DNA of 23,455 nt from a virus. The notes beneath the pieces were generated by a model, which saw only the letters and a list, made by a program, of their open reading frames with translations, searched no databases and was not told the origin of the DNA. Made by a program: the position numbers and the translations under genes. Numbering within the stretch: the first letter of the stretch is position 1; each line of letters opens with the position of its first letter. Positions 20,377 through 23,455 of this stretch are shown here, one piece after another. The stretch covers positions 1 to 23,455 of the IMG/VR virus record IMGVR_UViG_3300043395_002952; one strand, given 5' to 3'.

Positions 20377-22113
20377 ATGGCAGATACTTCATTTTTTGGT
20401 AGGTTAAAAAAACTTTTTTCACAAAAAGCAATCATTACTGTCACACCAGATGGTAAAAGAAAGGTTTTTGACTTTGATGAAAGACAAGAAACAAACCTAT
20501 CATCATTAAGAGATAGATATACAAAGATACAAAAATCTTTTTATGAACAAGCAGGTGGTGCACAATCAATGGCATACCAACAAGTTCGTAGAGAGGTATT
20601 TAGAGATTATGATGCAATGGACCAAGACCCAATTATTGCATCTGCATTAGATATTTACGCTGATGAATCTACATTAAAGAACGAATTTGGTGAAATGCTA
20701 ATCATCCGTTCTGATAATCCACGTGTTCAAGAATTATTAGAGAACTTATATTATGATATTTTAAATATCGAATTTAGTTTATGGCCGTGGACTAGAAATA
20801 TGTGTAAATATGGTGATTTCTTTTTGGGATTGGAAATTGCTGATGGTAAAGGTGTAGTAAACGTTACTCCTTATTCACAATACAATACTGAAAGAATTGA
20901 AGGACACGACCCAACAAACCCAAATATGGTTAAATTCAGAGTAATGGATGATGCAATCGGTAAGGTTGATTATGACAACTTTGAAATTGCCCATTTCCGT
21001 TTACTATCAGATACTAACTGGTTACCTTATGGTAAATCTATGGTTGAGAATGGTAGAAGATTATGGAAACAATTGAGTTTAATGGAAGATGCGATGTTAA
21101 TCCATCGTATTATGAGAGCACCTGAAAAAAGAGTGTTTAAAATCGATATAGGTAATATTAATCCTACCGAAGTAGACAACTACATGCAACGTATCATTAA
21201 CAAAATGAAAAAAATTCCATTTGTTAATAAAGATACTGGTGATTATAACTTAAAATATAATATGCAAAACTTAACGGAAGATTTTTATCTACCGGTAAGA
21301 GGTAGTGATAGTGGAACTACTATTGATAATCTAAGTGGTTTAGAATATACTGCAACGGAAGATATTGAATACTTAAAAGCTAAATTATTTGCAGCATTAA
21401 AAATTCCAAAAGCATATTTGGGATATGAAGAGAACGTAAATGGTAAAGCAACTCTTGCAGCGGAAGATGTTCGTTTTGCAAGAACAATTGAAAGAATTCA
21501 AAAAACATTAGTTTCAGAATTATCAAGAATTGGTGTTATACATTTATTTGGTAATGGTATTCAAGATTCTGAAATGACTAATTTCGAAATTAGTTTAGTA
21601 AACCCATCTACAATCTACGAACAAGAAAAAGTAAATCTATGGTCTGAAAAGATTCGTTTAGCAACTGATATACAATCGTTGAAAATGTTGTCTAAGGATT
21701 GGATTTATGATAATATCTTTAAAATGTCTGATACGGAACAAACCGAACAAAGAGGTAAGGTTGTGGAAGATATTAAAGATACATTCCGTTACAATTCAAT
21801 TGAGAATGATGGTAATGACCCTGCAAACCCACCACAACAAACTGATGTTGAGGAAAGTTTAGAAAATTTAAAGACTGAACTTAAAGGAAAAGTGGGAAGA
21901 CCTCGCGAAGGTAATACATATGGTAAAGATAAACATCCTTACGGAAGAGACCCATTAGGTGATAATGAAAGAACTGCATCTCGTAGTAGAACATCAGAAC
22001 ACAAAGCAAAGAGTTTTATTAACGGAATTTCAGCAAAACGTAAGTATTTACACGAAACAAAAGATATGTTAGATGAAACTAATATTATCGATGATACGGA
22101 AAAATTCATTTAA
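20377..22113 (+). CDS. Portal protein, T4 gp20-like
   Basis: The 578-residue protein forms the dodecameric portal ring through which DNA is packaged and to which neck proteins bind. Recognisable gp20-type segments include DYDAMDQDPIIASALDIYADES (78-98), MCKYGDFFLGLE (142-153), the ALKIPKAYLGYEENVNGKATLAAEDVRFARTIERIQ stretch (340-375), which is the best conserved part of the family, and a long helical region after it. The length is near that of T4 gp20 (524). The last 90 residues are charged and include VGRPREG and KHPYGRDPLGD, a tail common in related phage portals. No Shine-Dalgarno site is visible at this ATG, so it may depend on coupling to the gene before it. It lies 11 bases after that gene and after TerL in T4-like order. 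Confidence 0.95.
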   Translation: MADTSFFGRLKKLFSQKAIITVTPDGKRKVFDFDERQETNLSSLRDRYTKIQKSFYEQAGGAQSMAYQQVRREVFRDYDAMDQDPIIASALDIYADESTLKNEFGEMLIIRSDNPRVQELLENLYYDILNIEFSLWPWTRNMCKYGDFFLGLEIADGKGVVNVTPYSQYNTERIEGHDPTNPNMVKFRVMDDAIGKVDYDNFEIAHFRLLSDTNWLPYGKSMVENGRRLWKQLSLMEDAMLIHRIMRAPEKRVFKIDIGNINPTEVDNYMQRIINKMKKIPFVNKDTGDYNLKYNMQNLTEDFYLPVRGSDSGTTIDNLSGLEYTATEDIEYLKAKLFAALKIPKAYLGYEENVNGKATLAAEDVRFARTIERIQKTLVSELSRIGVIHLFGNGIQDSEMTNFEISLVNPSTIYEQEKVNLWSEKIRLATDIQSLKMLSKDWIYDNIFKMSDTEQTEQRGKVVEDIKDTFRYNSIENDGNDPANPPQQTDVEESLENLKTELKGKVGRPREGNTYGKDKHPYGRDPLGDNERTASRSRTSEHKAKSFINGISAKRKYLHETKDMLDETNIIDDTEKFI

Positions 22114-22126
22114 CTTATAATTTTTA

Positions 22127-22138
22127 ATATTTATATAC
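22127..22138. promoter_or_regulatory. Conserved intergenic element ATATTTATATAC (copy 4), probable late promoter
   Basis: The 60-base space after the portal gene contains ATATTTATATAC, identical to copy 1 over all 12 bases, 36 bases before the ATG at 22174. Downstream lie a 7-bp hairpin (22143-22161) and a ribosome binding site AAGGA (22162-22166), seven bases from the start. Two exact 12-base copies, each in an intergenic space, argue for function. Confidence 0.5.
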
Positions 22139-22142
22139 AGAA

Positions 22143-22161
22143 ATTTTGAGTCTATCAAAAT
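22143..22161 (+). promoter_or_regulatory. 5'-UTR hairpin just before the ribosome binding site of the gene at 22174
   Basis: ATTTTGA (22143-22149) and TCAAAAT (22155-22161) form a perfect 7-bp stem around GTCTA. It directly precedes AAGGA. It could protect the 5' end of the message or tune ribosome access. No T-run follows, so it is not a terminator. Confidence 0.45.
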
Positions 22162-22173
22162 AAGGATTAACAA

Positions 22174-23046
22174 ATGAGAAAAATAAAACATTCGAAATTC
22201 AAAAATACAGGGTTCCTATTTGAGTTATTAACACGTCAAATAACGTTGGAAATATTAAACAACGCACCTGAAGAAAAAGCTAAAAAAATTGTACAAGAAT
22301 TTTTTGGTGGAAAAACTGAAATGTCAAAAGAATTGCGTTTATTTAATTTATTAATAAACGAAAAATATAATTCTGAAGCTAAAGCAGAAAAGTACATTGA
22401 TGCTATTATAGAAACTCGTACTAAATTAGATGAAACAAAATTAGCAAGAGAAAAATATAATCTTGTTAAGGCAATTAAAGAAAATTTCGAATTAGATACA
22501 TTCTTATCATCACCTGTAACTAATTACAAAGTATTAGCATCAGTTCATAAAATATTTGAAGCAAAGATACAAGATGTAACTAATGTTAAAGATGTCTTTG
22601 ATGCTAAATTAACATTAATTGAACACATTTCAACTGCAACACCATCTTTAAAACAAAAAGAAGATAAGTTGTTAGAAGATTACAGAAAACAAGAGAAGGA
22701 TTTAAGATTACTTACATATAAAATCTTAGTAGAAACCTTTAACAAGAAATATACTAACTTAAATGACGAACAAAAAGATATTTTAAGAGAATATATTAAC
22801 AATGTAAACAACACTTCTAAATTTGGTGAATATTATGATTCCAAATTAAAGAATGTTGTAACAGAATTACATAAACTTTATTCAGAAGTTAATGATAAAA
22901 TCACAAAAATTAAATTAAAAGAAACTATCAACGTAATGAAACAACAAAAGGTTGGTAAGAAAGTTACTGATGAGCAAGTTTCTGCGTTGATGATGTCATA
23001 TGAATTGATAAAGGAAATAAAAAATGTTAAAGAAAGAAAATCTTAA
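22174..23046 (+). CDS. Helical conserved phage protein downstream of the portal (unknown function)
   Basis: This 290-residue protein is almost entirely predicted helix and rich in Lys, Glu and Leu. The N-terminus (HSKFKNTGFLFELLTRQITLEIL, residues 6-28) is the most distinctive part and resembles the start of hypothetical proteins I have seen next to portals in T4-like marine phages; I do not know a function. There is no motif for an enzyme, no membrane segment and only low-complexity helical repeats. In T4 the genes after the portal encode prohead core and assembly proteins (67, 68, 21, 22), so a core or scaffold role is reasonable but unproven. It is preceded by a promoter-like element, a hairpin and a good ribosome site, and its end overlaps the next gene by 23 bases. 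Confidence 0.78.
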   Translation: MRKIKHSKFKNTGFLFELLTRQITLEILNNAPEEKAKKIVQEFFGGKTEMSKELRLFNLLINEKYNSEAKAEKYIDAIIETRTKLDETKLAREKYNLVKAIKENFELDTFLSSPVTNYKVLASVHKIFEAKIQDVTNVKDVFDAKLTLIEHISTATPSLKQKEDKLLEDYRKQEKDLRLLTYKILVETFNKKYTNLNDEQKDILREYINNVNNTSKFGEYYDSKLKNVVTELHKLYSEVNDKITKIKLKETINVMKQQKVGKKVTDEQVSALMMSYELIKEIKNVKERKS

Positions 23047-23455
23047 ATCGTACATAGACGAACTTATTAAAGAAATTGAAGAGGAGTTAGATGAGTCCAC
23101 TGCAACTGGTGCGGTTGATGGCTATCAGACTCCTTTTGCGTTTTCAGGTAAAAGAAAACAAGATAAAGAAAAGGCTGATTCTAATATAGAAGTAACTGGA
23201 TATACAAAGGTTAAGGATATTGATGAATCCATAATTATGGAAAAGCAATTCAAAGGATTGAATGATATATCCGATACAACACCTTTGACAAAAATTACTG
23301 ATGCACAAAAGTTAAAAATAATAACTGAATCTGGTAATATAATTGATTTTTTCGTTCCAAAAGGAAAAGATAGAAACTTTTGGCAAGTAATATCATCAGG
23401 TAAAGTAGTTAAAAGTTCTTCCGGTGGTAGTGTGATGTTAAAAGGAAAAGGATTT
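23024..23455 (+). CDS. Phage structural/core-type protein, N-terminal part (3' end outside the window)
   Basis: An ATG at 23024 opens a frame that remains open for 144 codons to the last base, so only the beginning is seen. It starts inside the previous gene with a 23-base overlap, in a different frame. The first 25 residues form a helix of alternating Lys and Glu (MLKKENLKSYIDELIKEIEE), followed by ELDESTATGAVDGYQTPFAF. I recall the TGAVxGYxTPFAF pattern from the N-terminal regions of several T4-like marine phage head proteins, but cannot name the function. Leu-Asp-Glu/Ser just before it fits the LxE rule for prohead protease cleavage, so the helix may be a propeptide. The rest is a beta-rich domain with IIDFFVPKGKDRNFW. 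Partial gene; identity uncertain. Confidence 0.72.
   Translation, partial: MLKKENLKSYIDELIKEIEEELDESTATGAVDGYQTPFAFSGKRKQDKEKADSNIEVTGYTKVKDIDESIIMEKQFKGLNDISDTTPLTKITDAQKLKIITESGNIIDFFVPKGKDRNFWQVISSGKVVKSSSGGSVMLKGKGF

Noticed and set aside
21880-21920. AT-hook in the portal C-terminus (VGRPREG)
   Set aside because: Only the GRP core is present without the flanking arginines, and similar tails are common in related portals.
1-23455. tRNA genes, CRISPR arrays, insertion sequences or attachment sites
   Set aside because: No cloverleaf-like segment, regularly spaced repeats, transposase or flanking repeats were seen.

Overview
The window is part of a tailed-phage genome, most likely a divergent T4-like ("far-T4") myovirus. 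The evidence is a T4 gp17-type terminase large subunit followed within 500 bases by a T4 gp20-type portal protein, surrounded by short overlapping genes on a single strand, with no tRNA, rRNA or insertion sequence. The DNA is AT-rich and all supported genes are on the + strand. The host cannot be told from the sequence; an AT-rich aquatic bacterium would fit.

Bases 1-11563 hold a tightly packed glycan cluster of 13 genes with gaps of 0-4 bases and overlaps of up to 17 bases, so it probably forms one operon. It contains three extended SDR epimerase/reductase genes, an RmlC-like sugar 3,5-epimerase, the two halves of a thiamine-diphosphate (E1 alpha/beta-like) enzyme placed 6.5 kb apart, a radical SAM protein, a Pnkp-type HAD phosphatase, a COG5610-like protein, an SGNH hydrolase and three paralogous glycosyltransferase-like proteins. 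Together they could make, modify and attach an unusual (perhaps branched or chain-extended) deoxy-sugar, to virion proteins or to the host surface. A 39-residue basic gene follows, overlapping the last of these.

Bases 11691-17597 encode one 1968-residue protein. It carries an N-terminal HxGH nucleotidyltransferase, an SH3-like segment, a ParB-like segment, a hydrophobic stretch, a DUF5661-like segment, a coiled coil and a C-terminal ligase-like KxDG nucleotidyltransferase. Four LxE/G tetrapeptides, the cleavage signature of T4-type prohead proteases, sit at its domain boundaries. A packaged polyprotein of injected enzymes is therefore a serious possibility.

Bases 17656-23455 are the head/packaging module: a Zn-binding protein in the terminase small-subunit position, TerL, a small protein with an acidic N-terminus and a candidate LxE/A cleavage site, the portal, a helical protein, and the start of a gene that runs off the window.

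The only four intergenic spaces above about 35 bases (before 11691, 17656, 19943 and 22174) all carry ATATTTAT followed by an AT-rich tail, probably a late promoter or related element. In front of 17656 a perfect 14-bp inverted repeat pairs the start codon region with a segment at the upstream edge of this element. This is the architecture of the T4 lysozyme-type switch, which silences read-through messages but not messages started locally.
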